Assembly: GCF_008124875.1 (NCBI RefSeq)
Contig: NZ_VNIA01000007.1
Coordinates: 1-64,000, forward strand
Length of the DNA stretch: 64,000 bases
Direction of reading: 5' to 3'
From: Tenacibaculum adriaticum
GTDB taxonomy: Bacteria; Bacteroidota; Bacteroidia; Flavobacteriales; Flavobacteriaceae
Made by a program: the position numbers and the translations under genes
The notes under the pieces: generated by a model
Database searches by the model: none
What the model was told of the DNA's origin: nothing
What the model saw: the letters and a program-made list of their open reading frames with translations, nothing else
Shown: in pieces, positions 1 through 8,654 of the stretch
Position numbering within the stretch: the first letter of the stretch is position 1
Layout: each line of letters starts with the position of its first letter

Positions 1-109
1 ATTGTAAAAAGCGGATTGCCTTATGATGCAAATTATAAAAGTACTTTGGTTTAAAAAAGTGTAAAATTTACTTGTTTTTTACCTCAGTTCTTTGTAGTAG
101 GTAGTTATT

Positions 110-898
110 TTAACATCCTTTATTAAATTCCTCCCAATTAAATTCAATTTCAGTTGGGTGTTTTTTATTTACAAATTCTGATAAATTTATTTCTAATTGT
201 TTATTATTAAAACCGTAAATTGATTGTAATTCGTTAAACCCTTTTTTCCATAATAATATAAATTTTTCCAAGCCATAATTATCAATCAAAAACTTACATA
301 CAAAAGCACTTTGAGTATAAGCTATCATATCAGGATTTCCATAAAAATTATCAGCTAGATTGTTCATAGTTATCACTTTTTCACTTTGGATAAAATATTT
401 ATAAATTTCTGATAAGGAATATTCAGAGCAAGTTCCACCAGCATAAGTTGCAAGTCCTTCATTCATCCAAGTCGATGTTTCGGGCGGAGTTCCCCATTTA
501 TACATCGTTATCATATGCATCATCTCGTGTTTAATCGGCGAACCTTTATCTTTTAATAAAGTAAAAAAAGTATTTCTATCAGGAAAAGCCATTCCTTGGG
601 CTCCCATTCCGGTATATTTTAACATTTCTGTTCTAGATTCCAAGAACTCAATATCCATTTCATTTGTAAAATCAGTTTCTTTAATCAATTTTAGATTTTC
701 GGTAATGGAATTTTGGCACTCTTCAATCGCAGAGTTTCTTCTAGAAATATCAATCTTGGAGGAGAAATAATAAGTTATGTTATCAATCGTTTTTTTCTCT
801 CGTGTAATTTCCGTCCATTCCTCATTTTTTTCAGATTTACTTGAGCAACTAACAATAAAACCTGTTAAAAGTATGATTATTATTTTTCCTAATTTCAT
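110..898 (-). CDS. Lipoprotein with HExxH metallopeptidase motif (peptidase MA-like)
   Basis: The 262-residue product begins with a lipoprotein signal peptide ending at a lipobox Cys (IVSC, Cys18), so it is probably exported and lipid-anchored. HEMMH at about residues 124-128 followed by WMNEGLATY (Glu at about 147) is the gluzincin arrangement of two His ligands, a catalytic Glu and a downstream Glu ligand, as in peptidase MA-like zinc proteases. The substrate is unknown. The ATG at 898 directly precedes the signal peptide and supports this start. It lies alone between inverted-repeat boundaries (92-107 and 916-929) whose sequences match each other, so it may be an independently acquired accessory gene. 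Protease class is well supported; exact family is not. Confidence 0.75.
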   Translation of the reverse strand: MKLGKIIIILLTGFIVSCSSKSEKNEEWTEITREKKTIDNITYYFSSKIDISRRNSAIEECQNSITENLKLIKETDFTNEMDIEFLESRTEMLKYTGMGAQGMAFPDRNTFFTLLKDKGSPIKHEMMHMITMYKWGTPPETSTWMNEGLATYAGGTCSEYSLSEIYKYFIQSEKVITMNNLADNFYGNPDMIAYTQSAFVCKFLIDNYGLEKFILLWKKGFNELQSIYGFNNKQLEINLSEFVNKKHPTEIEFNWEEFNKGC

Positions 899-915
899 TT
901 ACTGATTTTGATTTT

Positions 916-1064
916 TAATTACCTACAACGGTCTAGTGTATGAGTAGTAGCGGATTTTTATGCACTAACTTTCCAGTTTAGCACAGACTTTTGTTTTTAT
1001 GTTTATACTTTCGTTTTATCACTTAAACAGCTATTACTTATACACCGTGTTGGCAATAGTTATT
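916..1064. repeat. Inverted-repeat boundary element between two accessory genes
   Basis: Arms at 936-951 and 1030-1045 pair in 14 of 16 positions (GTGTATGAGTAGTAGC against GCTATTACTTATACAC). The outer ends are ACAAC (about 925-929) and GTTGG (1049-1053). The outermost bases at each end do not pair with each other but with the far end of the adjacent gene: 916-929 matches the inverse of 92-107, and 1049-1064 matches the inverse of 2585-2597. This resembles the logic of integron attC sites, but the outer boxes do not fit the canonical RYYYAAC/GTTRRRY. Class of element unproven. Confidence 0.55.
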
Positions 1065-2529
1065 TCTCGCTGGGGTTTAATTGAATTTCAACATTCAGAT
1101 TGTCTCTTGTTAAAATTACAGAGTTTGGTTTTTCATCTTTTATGTTGAATGTTAAGAAATTTGGATAGTCAATGATTTTAAATATTCCATTTTTCAAGTA
1201 AACCATTTCACTATCTTTTTGTCCTTTAAAATGTTCAAAGAATGGGGATTCTACGTAAAGGCGGTTATTCCTTTGTATAATTTTGGTGGGCATTCCTTGT
1301 CCGTAAAGAAAGTCTTCGTAATTTCCTTTCAGATTTTCTTTTAGTTCATTTGGGATTTCTTGCGTTTCCTCTTTTGGTAATTCTCTCTTCCAATTCAAAA
1401 GAGTTAAGAGATTTTTTCGAGTTTCGTCAATGACTGGAAAACGATTTGGTTTTTCTCCATTGGCAAGAAAAACAAAACCATTCCCATCTGTTGTAGTGGC
1501 AAAAATATCGCCACCAACTCCAGTATTGGAACCATTGCACATAAACCAGTCGTAGTTATCAAAACCAAAAGACCTTTGCCATCCATAACTCCAACCTCCG
1601 ACTGCATCTTTCAAGGCTGTAACTTCTATTACATTTTTGGCAACATTATGTGAAATTACTTTGTTTTCTTTATTTCGTAAGGCATTTTGTATTTCTATGG
1701 TTAGTTTGGCTAAATCCGTTGGTGTTGACCATAACCCTGAAGGTGCAACTTGGGGTGTTATTGGCAAACCTGTTTTTATAACCTTGTTGTCCTTGTCGTG
1801 AACAAGAGCGACATTCGTTAAAAATCCTTTTTGGTTGGGCTGAATCATTGTTGTGTTTTTCAAGTCGAGAGGTGAGAATATGTATTCATCTGCAAGTTCT
1901 GCAATCGACTTATTTAAAGTGTCCTCTAATGCCATTTGAACAATAACATAACCGCCTCCACTATATGACCAACTTGTTCCTGGTGTAAATAAAAACTCAA
2001 TTTCTTTGTCATATCGTGGTAATTCCCCTAAAAGACTTTGTTTTATTGTGGGAATTGTATCTCCTTCGTAAAAGTCTGCAAAACCGTGTTGGCTTGTTCC
2101 AGCCGTATGATTTAAAAATTGTTTCCAAGTCGGATTTTTGATTTCAGTAAATTGGCTTTTAGGCAAATGCCAACGTTTAAGATAGTTGTCTATAGGTTCA
2201 TCTAAATCGATTAACCCTTTTTCCTCTAGTATAAAACATAGAAGTGCGGTTATTGGTTTTGAAATTGATGCCGTAGAAAATGCTGTTTTACCGTCTATTT
2301 TTTCGTCAGAATTTGCTAATTTAAGTCCAAACTGGTTTGAATAAACTATCTCATAATTTTCAAACACTACAAGACTAAACCCTGAAAGTTTATAACTTTC
2401 TAATTGTTTGTCAATCTTTAGACTGTCAGTAAGAAAGCTATAATCTTTTTGTTTGGTTAATTCATTTTTGTTTGATTGACAACTTGAAATTGCCGCTGTA
2501 AGTAATAGGAAATATATAATATTTTTCAT
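1060..2529 (-). CDS. Serine hydrolase lipoprotein, class C beta-lactamase fold
   Basis: The 489-residue product has a lipoprotein signal peptide (lipobox Cys17, AISSC). The beta-lactamase/transpeptidase-like domain shows the nucleophile motif SISK at about residues 88-91 (SxxK) and YSG at about 189-191, in the position of the YxN motif, with a Gly-rich stretch (NTGVGG) near residue 340 where the KTG-like element is expected. Such proteins include D-aminopeptidases, esterases and PBP4-like enzymes; real beta-lactamase activity cannot be inferred. About 100 C-terminal residues after the catalytic domain form a beta-rich tail typical of the family. The stop codon lies within the boundary repeat at 1049-1064. 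Confidence 0.82.
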   Translation of the reverse strand: MKNIIYFLLLTAAISSCQSNKNELTKQKDYSFLTDSLKIDKQLESYKLSGFSLVVFENYEIVYSNQFGLKLANSDEKIDGKTAFSTASISKPITALLCFILEEKGLIDLDEPIDNYLKRWHLPKSQFTEIKNPTWKQFLNHTAGTSQHGFADFYEGDTIPTIKQSLLGELPRYDKEIEFLFTPGTSWSYSGGGYVIVQMALEDTLNKSIAELADEYIFSPLDLKNTTMIQPNQKGFLTNVALVHDKDNKVIKTGLPITPQVAPSGLWSTPTDLAKLTIEIQNALRNKENKVISHNVAKNVIEVTALKDAVGGWSYGWQRSFGFDNYDWFMCNGSNTGVGGDIFATTTDGNGFVFLANGEKPNRFPVIDETRKNLLTLLNWKRELPKEETQEIPNELKENLKGNYEDFLYGQGMPTKIIQRNNRLYVESPFFEHFKGQKDSEMVYLKNGIFKIIDYPNFLTFNIKDEKPNSVILTRDNLNVEIQLNPSEK

Positions 2530-2584
2530 TGGTTGTTTATTATGAGACGATTCGGTTTTGGTTGTGTTACATAAGGCTGGTCAT

Positions 2585-2597
2585 AATTATTGCCAAC
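2585..2597. repeat. Boundary motif upstream of the serine hydrolase gene
   Basis: AATTATTGCCAAC here is the near-exact inverse of GTTGGCAATAGTTATT at 1049-1064, so the serine hydrolase gene is bracketed by its own inverted pair. The same relation with a different sequence brackets the metallopeptidase gene (92-107 and 916-929). Confidence 0.5.
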
Positions 2598-2642
2598 TGG
2601 TTATATGCAAACAAATATATTGTTTTATGGGTTAATATTTTG

Positions 2643-2672
2643 GGATATAAGAACATTAGGGTTCTTATATCC
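2643..2672. repeat. 12-bp perfect inverted repeat (hairpin)
   Basis: GGATATAAGAAC and GTTCTTATATCC pair perfectly around a 6-nt loop, in the gap between the serine hydrolase gene and the gcvP terminator. No T-tract follows on either strand, so it is not a standard terminator; it may be the inner stem of the boundary element at the edge of the accessory segment. Confidence 0.5.
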
Positions 2673-2720
2673 ACTTTACAGAATCTTCGATTTAAATATA
2701 GTTTAAAAAATGACGAAACT

Positions 2721-2749
2721 AAAAAACCTCACCAAAGGCGAGGTTTTTT
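2721..2749 (-). terminator. Intrinsic terminator of gcvP
   Basis: AAAAAACCTC and GAGGTTTTTT pair around a 9-nt loop, ending 22 bp downstream of the gcvP stop codon. The flanking A and T runs would allow function in both directions. Confidence 0.8.
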
Positions 2750-2770
2750 AAAAATGTATGTTGATGATAA

Positions 2771-5626
2771 TTAAGCTTCAGTTTCCATATAATCTTCAAT
2801 AGGATTACAAGAACAAATTAAATTACGATCTCCGTAGGCATCATCCACTCTTCGTACAGAAGGCCAAAATTTATTATCCGCAATATAACTTAATGGAAAA
2901 GCTGCTTGTTTACGTGTGTATGGTAAATTCCAAACATCCGAAGTAAGCATTTCTTGCGTATGAGGAGCATTTTTTAACACGTTGTTAGTATCATCTTTAG
3001 TAGCTGTATCAATTTCTTTTCTAATAGAGATCAGCGCATCACAAAAACGATCTAACTCAGCTAAACTTTCACTTTCAGTTGGTTCAACCATAATGGTTCC
3101 TGCTACCGGGAAAGATACCGTAGGTGCGTGGAAACCGTAGTCCATTAAACGCTTAGCAATGTCTACCACCTCAATTCCTTTTTCTTTAAAAGCACGACAG
3201 TCTAAAATCATTTCGTGTGCAGCACGTCCCATTTCACCTGTATACAATGTGCTAAAATGACCTTGTAAACGCTCTTTAATATAGTTTGCGTTTAAGATGG
3301 CATTTTTGGTTGAGTTGGTTAATCCATCGGCACCTAACATGGTAATATATCCGTAAGAAATTAAACAGGCTAAAGCAGAACCCCAAGGAGCAGCAGAAAT
3401 TGCGGTTATAGCATTTTCTCCTCCAGTAGCCACAACAGGATTGGTTGGCAAAAACGGAACCAATTGTGGAGCTACACAAATTGGTCCAACTCCAGGTCCA
3501 CCACCACCATGAGGAATGGCAAAGGTTTTGTGTAAGTTTAAGTGGCAAACATCGGCACCAATAGTTGCAGGATTGGTTAAGCCTACTTGAGCATTCATGT
3601 TCGCACCGTCCATATATACTTGTCCGCCGTTATCATGAATGATTTTAGTTACCTCTTTAATGGCTTTTTCGTACACTCCGTGAGTAGAAGGATAGGTTAC
3701 CATTAAAGCAGCTAAATTATCTTTATGTTTTTCAGCTTTTTCACGTAAGTCAGCTACATCAATATTTCCTTTTTCATCTGTCTTTGTAACCACTACTTTC
3801 ATACCCGCCATAACTGCAGATGCAGGATTGGTACCGTGTGCCGATGCAGGAATTAAACAGATATTTCTGTGATTATCTCCATTGGCTTGATGATACGCTC
3901 TAATAACCATTAAACCAGCAAATTCTCCTTGTGCACCCGAATTAGGTTGTAAAGAAGTAGCTGCAAAACCAGTAACAACATTCAATTGATGTTCTAAGTT
4001 TTTTAAGACTGCTTGGTAGCCTTCTGCTTGATTTAAAGGAACAAATGGATGTATATTTCCCCACTGCGGATTACTTAAAGGTAACATTTCTGAAGCTGCA
4101 TTTAACTTCATGGTACAAGAACCTAAAGAGATCATTGAATGATTTAAGGCTAAATCTTTACGCTCTAATTTTTTAATATAACGCATCATATCTGTTTCCG
4201 ATTGATACGTGTTAAATACATCATTGTCTAAAAATGACGTATTTCTTTTAATTGCTGAAGGAATTGCATCTTCGGTAACAAACTCTGTAACAATAATGTC
4301 CTTAATATTAAAAGCTTGTTCAAAACAATCTACAATATCATTAATTTCTCCTAAACCAACAGTTTCGTTTAATGAAATAGAAACATGGTTTTTGTCGATG
4401 TAATTAAAGTTTATTTTATTGTTTTCTGCAACCGGACGTAATATGTCAGCTTCAACTTCTATTAATAAAGTATCGAAATACGATGTGTTTTTATTTTTGA
4501 AACCTAACCTGTTTAAAGAAGCTGCTAAGGTTGTTGCTGTTGTATGAACTTTATTGGCAATAAATTCAATTCCGTCTTTTCCATGGTATACCGCGTACAT
4601 TCCTGCCATAACAGCAAGTAAAACTTGTGCAGTACAAATATTAGAAGTTGCTCGTTCGCGCTTTATATGTTGCTCTCGAGTTTGTAAAGCCATACGTAAT
4701 GCACGACCTCCATCTACATCTTTAGTGACACCAATAATACGTCCAGGAATACTACGTTTGTATTCATCTTTGGTAGCGAAATAACCTGCGTGAGGACCAC
4801 CATAACCTAACGGAATCCCGAAACGCTGAGTGGTTCCTACAACAACGTCTACGCCAAATTCTCCAGGAGCTTTTAATTTAGCCAAAGATAAAATATCAGC
4901 GGCTACAGCCACTTTAATATCTTTTTCGTTTGCAGCTGTTACAAAATCAGCATAATTATATACCTGTCCGTGTTTTCCAGGGTATTGTAAAATTGCTCCG
5001 AAGAAATCATCTTCAAAATTAAATTTAGTATGATCTCCAATAACTAATTCAATGCCAATAGGAATTGCACGTGTTTGTAGAACTGATAAGGTTTGTGGTA
5101 AAATTTCTTCAGAAATAAAGAATTTATTAGCACCCGCTTTTTTCTTTGCACGCTCACGAACATCAAACAATAAAGCCATTGCTTCAGCAGCAGCTGTTCC
5201 TTCATCTAATAAAGACGCGTTGGCTAATTCCATTCCTGTTAAATCGCAAACCATAGTTTGGTAATTTAACAAAGCTTCTAAACGACCTTGTGCAATTTCT
5301 GCTTGGTAAGGTGTGTAAGCCGTATACCATCCTGGGTTTTCTAAAATATTTCTTTGAATAACGCTAGGCACGATGGCTTCATGATATCCTAAACCGATAT
5401 AACTTTTAAAAACGTTGTTTTTAGCAGCTAACTCGTTAATGTGATTTAAGTATTCGTACTCGCTCATAGCAGGAGCTAAATTTAACTTACTTGCTAAGCG
5501 AATATCATCTGGAATAGTCTCATAAATTAATTGATCCAAACTATCAACACTGATAGTTTTCAGCATAGTTTCCTGCTCATTGGTACGAGGTCCAATATGG
5601 CGTAGTTGAAACAAATTTGTATTCAT
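2771..5626 (-). CDS. gcvP: Glycine dehydrogenase (aminomethyl-transferring), P-protein
   Basis: This 951-residue protein is the PLP-dependent decarboxylase of the glycine cleavage system: it removes CO2 from glycine and passes the aminomethyl group to lipoylated GcvH. Length matches the single-chain bacterial form (about 950-960 residues), with two homologous halves. The PLP-lysine motif NLHKTF followed by the glycine loop [11 protein letters not shown] lies near residue 700. The N-terminus FQLRHIGP is the usual conserved start. GcvH and GcvT are not in the window, so the system is dispersed in this genome. A TAnnTTTG element at 5652-5659 on the minus strand and a terminator at 2721-2749 suggest a single-gene transcript. 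Confidence 0.97.
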   Translation of the reverse strand: MNTNLFQLRHIGPRTNEQETMLKTISVDSLDQLIYETIPDDIRLASKLNLAPAMSEYEYLNHINELAAKNNVFKSYIGLGYHEAIVPSVIQRNILENPGWYTAYTPYQAEIAQGRLEALLNYQTMVCDLTGMELANASLLDEGTAAAEAMALLFDVRERAKKKAGANKFFISEEILPQTLSVLQTRAIPIGIELVIGDHTKFNFEDDFFGAILQYPGKHGQVYNYADFVTAANEKDIKVAVAADILSLAKLKAPGEFGVDVVVGTTQRFGIPLGYGGPHAGYFATKDEYKRSIPGRIIGVTKDVDGGRALRMALQTREQHIKRERATSNICTAQVLLAVMAGMYAVYHGKDGIEFIANKVHTTATTLAASLNRLGFKNKNTSYFDTLLIEVEADILRPVAENNKINFNYIDKNHVSISLNETVGLGEINDIVDCFEQAFNIKDIIVTEFVTEDAIPSAIKRNTSFLDNDVFNTYQSETDMMRYIKKLERKDLALNHSMISLGSCTMKLNAASEMLPLSNPQWGNIHPFVPLNQAEGYQAVLKNLEHQLNVVTGFAATSLQPNSGAQGEFAGLMVIRAYHQANGDNHRNICLIPASAHGTNPASAVMAGMKVVVTKTDEKGNIDVADLREKAEKHKDNLAALMVTYPSTHGVYEKAIKEVTKIIHDNGGQVYMDGANMNAQVGLTNPATIGADVCHLNLHKTFAIPHGGGGPGVGPICVAPQLVPFLPTNPVVATGGENAITAISAAPWGSALACLISYGYITMLGADGLTNSTKNAILNANYIKERLQGHFSTLYTGEMGRAAHEMILDCRAFKEKGIEVVDIAKRLMDYGFHAPTVSFPVAGTIMVEPTESESLAELDRFCDALISIRKEIDTATKDDTNNVLKNAPHTQEMLTSDVWNLPYTRKQAAFPLSYIADNKFWPSVRRVDDAYGDRNLICSCNPIEDYMETEA

Positions 5627-5651
5627 TTGTGTTGTTTGTTATTTAGTGGTT

Positions 5652-5659
5652 CAAAAATA
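5652..5659 (-). promoter_or_regulatory. -7 promoter element of gcvP
   Basis: On the minus strand the sequence is TATTTTTG, matching the Bacteroidota consensus TAnnTTTG, and lies 26 bp upstream of the gcvP ATG. No clear -33 TTG was found at the usual distance. Confidence 0.55.
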
Positions 5660-5708
5660 ATGAAATTAGGAGAGTTTTTAGACTTCTAAAATGTAATTTA
5701 TTAACTGT

Positions 5709-5740
5709 TTTGAATGGTTATGAACAAAAGATTACTTTTG
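5709..5740 (+). promoter_or_regulatory. Bacteroidota-type promoter, TTTG-N20-TACTTTTG
   Basis: TTTG at 5709-5712 and TACTTTTG at 5733-5740 are separated by 20 bp, matching the -33/-7 consensus of this phylum. The -7 element ends only 5 bp before the GTG start at 5745, which implies a leaderless or nearly leaderless transcript. Confidence 0.6.
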
Positions 5741-5744
5741 CCGA

Positions 5745-6566
5745 GTGAAGCTTTTAAAAACACTTTTCGACTTTTACATAAACTCAAGTATTCATGTAGC
5801 ATTAGCAGTATATGCTTTGGTGCGTATTACAGAGGTGTATTTTAATCTTTCGTATAATGAACCGTTAGACTATTTTATTTTTTACGGAACAATTACTGGT
5901 TATAACTTTATTAAATATGCTGGTGTAGCTAAGTTACATCATAGAAGTTTGACAGAGAATTTAAAAATTATTCAGGTTTTTTCGTTGATCTGTTTTGTGT
6001 TGATGCTGTTTTACGGAAGGCAACTTAAGCTAAATACATTACTGTTTTTTATTCCTTTCGGAGTTTTAACATTACTTTACGCAATTCCGTTTTTAAAAGG
6101 ATTAACCAAAAACCTACGAAACGTTGCTTCTTTAAAAATTATGGTAATCGCTTTGGTTTGGGCAGGAACTACTGTTTTGTTACCTGTTTTAGATGCCGAA
6201 TTACCAATTAATTCTAAAGTTGTTTTACAGTTCATTCAACGTATATTGTTTGTAATTGTACTTACCCTTCCGTTTGATATTAGAGATTTACAATTTGATC
6301 AAAAACAATTGCAAACGCTTCCGCAATTATTAGGTGTAGAACGCGCAAAAAAGTTAGGATTTATTTTACTAGCAATAACCATGATCATCGAGTTTTTTAT
6401 TTCGCCAAATTCAAATTTCAAAACTACTTTTTTAATAGTATTTTTTGTTTTATTGGTTTTTTTACAAAGAGCTAAAAGGAAGCAAACTAAATATTACACA
6501 TCCTTTTGGGTAGAAGCAATTCCAATTTTTTGGTATGTTTTACTTTTAGTAATTCTTAAAAATTAA
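5745..6566 (+). CDS. UbiA-like integral membrane protein
   Basis: The 273-residue product is very hydrophobic with roughly seven to eight predicted transmembrane segments and resembles the UbiA prenyltransferase superfamily. The second Asp-rich motif is recognisable as LPFDIRDLQFD near residue 180-190, but the first motif (NDxxD) is absent; the corresponding loop reads GYNFIKYAG. Such proteins are common and uncharacterised in Flavobacteria, and it may not be an active prenyltransferase. It starts with GTG, since no in-frame Met occurs until well inside the protein, and the promoter at 5709-5740 places the mRNA start almost on that codon. It is divergent from gcvP. Confidence 0.7.
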   Translation: MKLLKTLFDFYINSSIHVALAVYALVRITEVYFNLSYNEPLDYFIFYGTITGYNFIKYAGVAKLHHRSLTENLKIIQVFSLICFVLMLFYGRQLKLNTLLFFIPFGVLTLLYAIPFLKGLTKNLRNVASLKIMVIALVWAGTTVLLPVLDAELPINSKVVLQFIQRILFVIVLTLPFDIRDLQFDQKQLQTLPQLLGVERAKKLGFILLAITMIIEFFISPNSNFKTTFLIVFFVLLVFLQRAKRKQTKYYTSFWVEAIPIFWYVLLLVILKN

Positions 6567-6701
6567 ATCAATTTTTATCACTTCACCAATTTAAAAGCAG
6601 ATTAGAAAATGATTTCGTAAAAGGTTGATAATTCTTTTCTCTGTAGTAGATTTTCTGTAAAAATGGTCGTATTTTTCGAGTGTAAAAATCAGCTTTTAAT
6701 A

Positions 6702-8594
6702 ATGAGCAAACCCAAAAGAAATTTTATTTTTGATTTTGACAGTACGTTAACTAGAGTTGAAGCGTTAGATGTTTTAGCAGAAATTACGTTAGTTGGTAAT
6801 CCCAAAAAAGAGGAAGTAGTTCGAGAAATTATAAACATTACGAACTTAGGAATTGACGGTGAAATATCCTTTACCCAATCTTTAGAGCGACGTATTAAAT
6901 TACTGAATGCAAAAAAGTCGGATTTAGATTTATTAATTACAGAATTAAAAAAGCATGTTTCTCACTCTATAGAAAGAAATAGAGAGTTTTTTGAGAGTTT
7001 TTCAGAAAACATTTATGTAATTTCAGCAGGATTTAAAGAGTTTATAGATCCTATTGTTGCAGAATATAATATTCCTTCGGAAAGAGTTTTTGCCAATACG
7101 TTTGAGTTTAACGGAAATGGTGAAATCATAGGTTTCGATCGTGAAAATGTATTATCTGTACACGATGGAAAAATTCAATGCTTACGCGATTTGAATTTAG
7201 AAGGAGAAATTCAGGTAATAGGAGATGGTTATAGTGATGCAGTAACTAGAAAAGCTGGTGTTGCCGATAAATTTTTTGCCTATACCGAAAATGTAACGCG
7301 TGCTAAAACAATAAAGAATGCTGATTATATTACACCTAATTTAGATGAATTTTTATATATAAACGATTTGCCAAGAAACATATCATACCCAAAAAACCGT
7401 ATCAAGATTTTGCTGTTAGAAAACGTGCATCCTGATGCGTTAGAAAAATTTACCAAAGACGGATTTAATGTAGAAACAGTTTCTAGAAGTTTATCGGAAG
7501 ACGAATTGATAGAAAAATTACAAGATGTACATGTTCTTGGTATTCGTTCTAAAACACAAGTAACTAAAAAAGTAATTGAAAATGCTCCAAAATTATTGGT
7601 AGTTGGCGCTTTTTGTATTGGAACAAAACAAATAGATTTAGAGACTTGTAAAGAAAACGGAATTGTTGTTTTTAATGCACCATATAGTAATACTCGTTCG
7701 GTGGTTGAGCTTGCTATTGGTGAAATTATTATGTTAATGCGTAGTGTTTTTCAACGAAGTACAGAATTGCATAACGGACAGTGGAATAAAACAGCACATG
7801 GTTCGAGAGAAGTGCGTGGTAAAAAACTAGGAATTGTTGGTTACGGAAATATTGGTAAGCAACTTTCTATTCTTGCAGAAGCACTAGGAATGGATGTGTA
7901 TTATTACGATGTTGAAGATAAGTTAGCATTGGGTAACGTAACCAAAATGAATTCATTGGCCGATTTATTAGCTATTTCTGATGTCGTTACTTTACATGTT
8001 GATGATAATTCATTAAACAAAAATTATATTGGTGAAAAAGAAATTTCACAAATGAAAGATGGTGCACATTTGGTAAACCTTTCTCGTGGATTTGTAGTGG
8101 ATATAAAAGCACTTACTGCCGCTTTAAAGAGCGGAAAGTTAGCAGGAGCTGCTGTAGATGTGTATCCTGAAGAACCAAGAAAAAATGGTGAATTCTATAC
8201 CGAATTAAAAGGATTGCCGAATGTAATTTTAACGCCACACGTAGGTGGAAGTACCGAAGAAGCGCAAAAAGATATAGCTGATTTTGTTCCGAGTAAAATT
8301 ATGGCCTACATTAATTCTGGTAATACCGTAGATGCTGTAAATTTCCCGAATATTCGTTTGCCAAAACAGCAAAACGCACATCGATTTTTACATATTCATA
8401 AAAATGTTCCTGGTATTATGGCTAAGATTAATAAAGTGTTAGCAGAATATGAATTGAATATTTCTGGTCAGTATTTATCAACAGATGCTAAAGTAGGTTA
8501 TGTAATTACCGATTTAGATAAAGATTACAATCAAGATGTAATTACAGAATTAAAAGATGTAGAAGGAACAATAAAATTTAGAGTTCTTTATTAA
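6702..8594 (+). CDS. serA: Fused phosphoserine phosphatase / D-3-phosphoglycerate dehydrogenase (SerB-SerA)
   Basis: This 630-residue protein joins two enzymes of serine biosynthesis. Residues 1 to about 210 are a HAD-family phosphoserine phosphatase: FDFDSTLT carries the nucleophile Asp11 and Asp13, and GDGYSD is the late acidic motif. Residues from about 235 to 545 are D-3-phosphoglycerate dehydrogenase, with Rossmann motif GYGNIG, NLSRGF (substrate Arg), PEEP and TPHVGGST (catalytic His). A C-terminal ACT domain (HKNVPGIM onward) suggests serine feedback control. The ATG at 6702 was preferred to 6663 because it directly precedes the HAD domain and a near-consensus TATTTTTC lies at 6670-6677. 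SerC is absent from the window. Confidence 0.93.
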   Translation: MSKPKRNFIFDFDSTLTRVEALDVLAEITLVGNPKKEEVVREIINITNLGIDGEISFTQSLERRIKLLNAKKSDLDLLITELKKHVSHSIERNREFFESFSENIYVISAGFKEFIDPIVAEYNIPSERVFANTFEFNGNGEIIGFDRENVLSVHDGKIQCLRDLNLEGEIQVIGDGYSDAVTRKAGVADKFFAYTENVTRAKTIKNADYITPNLDEFLYINDLPRNISYPKNRIKILLLENVHPDALEKFTKDGFNVETVSRSLSEDELIEKLQDVHVLGIRSKTQVTKKVIENAPKLLVVGAFCIGTKQIDLETCKENGIVVFNAPYSNTRSVVELAIGEIIMLMRSVFQRSTELHNGQWNKTAHGSREVRGKKLGIVGYGNIGKQLSILAEALGMDVYYYDVEDKLALGNVTKMNSLADLLAISDVVTLHVDDNSLNKNYIGEKEISQMKDGAHLVNLSRGFVVDIKALTAALKSGKLAGAAVDVYPEEPRKNGEFYTELKGLPNVILTPHVGGSTEEAQKDIADFVPSKIMAYINSGNTVDAVNFPNIRLPKQQNAHRFLHIHKNVPGIMAKINKVLAEYELNISGQYLSTDAKVGYVITDLDKDYNQDVITELKDVEGTIKFRVLY

Positions 8595-8604
8595 TATTTT
8601 AAAA

Positions 8605-8641
8605 GAAAAATGCTTCCAAATATTTTTTGGAAGCATTTTTT
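8605..8641. terminator. Bidirectional terminator between convergent genes
   Basis: AAAAATGCTTCCAAA and TTTGGAAGCATTTTT form a long stem with A/T runs on both sides, between the ends of the SerB-SerA gene and the haem lipoprotein gene. Confidence 0.85.
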
Positions 8642-8654
8642 GAATAGAAAGGCT

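Noticed and set aside
1..54. Seventeen plus-strand codons ending in TAA at the left edge, possible end of a gene
   Set aside because: Seventeen open codons are not significant, and the sequence AGCGGATT resembles the inner part of the boundary element rather than coding sequence.
2529..2774. 81-codon plus-strand frame between the serine hydrolase and gcvP genes
   Set aside because: It runs through the boundary repeats and the gcvP terminator and encodes a peptide with no recognisable pattern, so it is likely a chance frame.
5627..5744. Glycine riboswitch upstream of gcvP
   Set aside because: The distance from the predicted promoter to the start codon is about 20 bp, far too short for a riboswitch.
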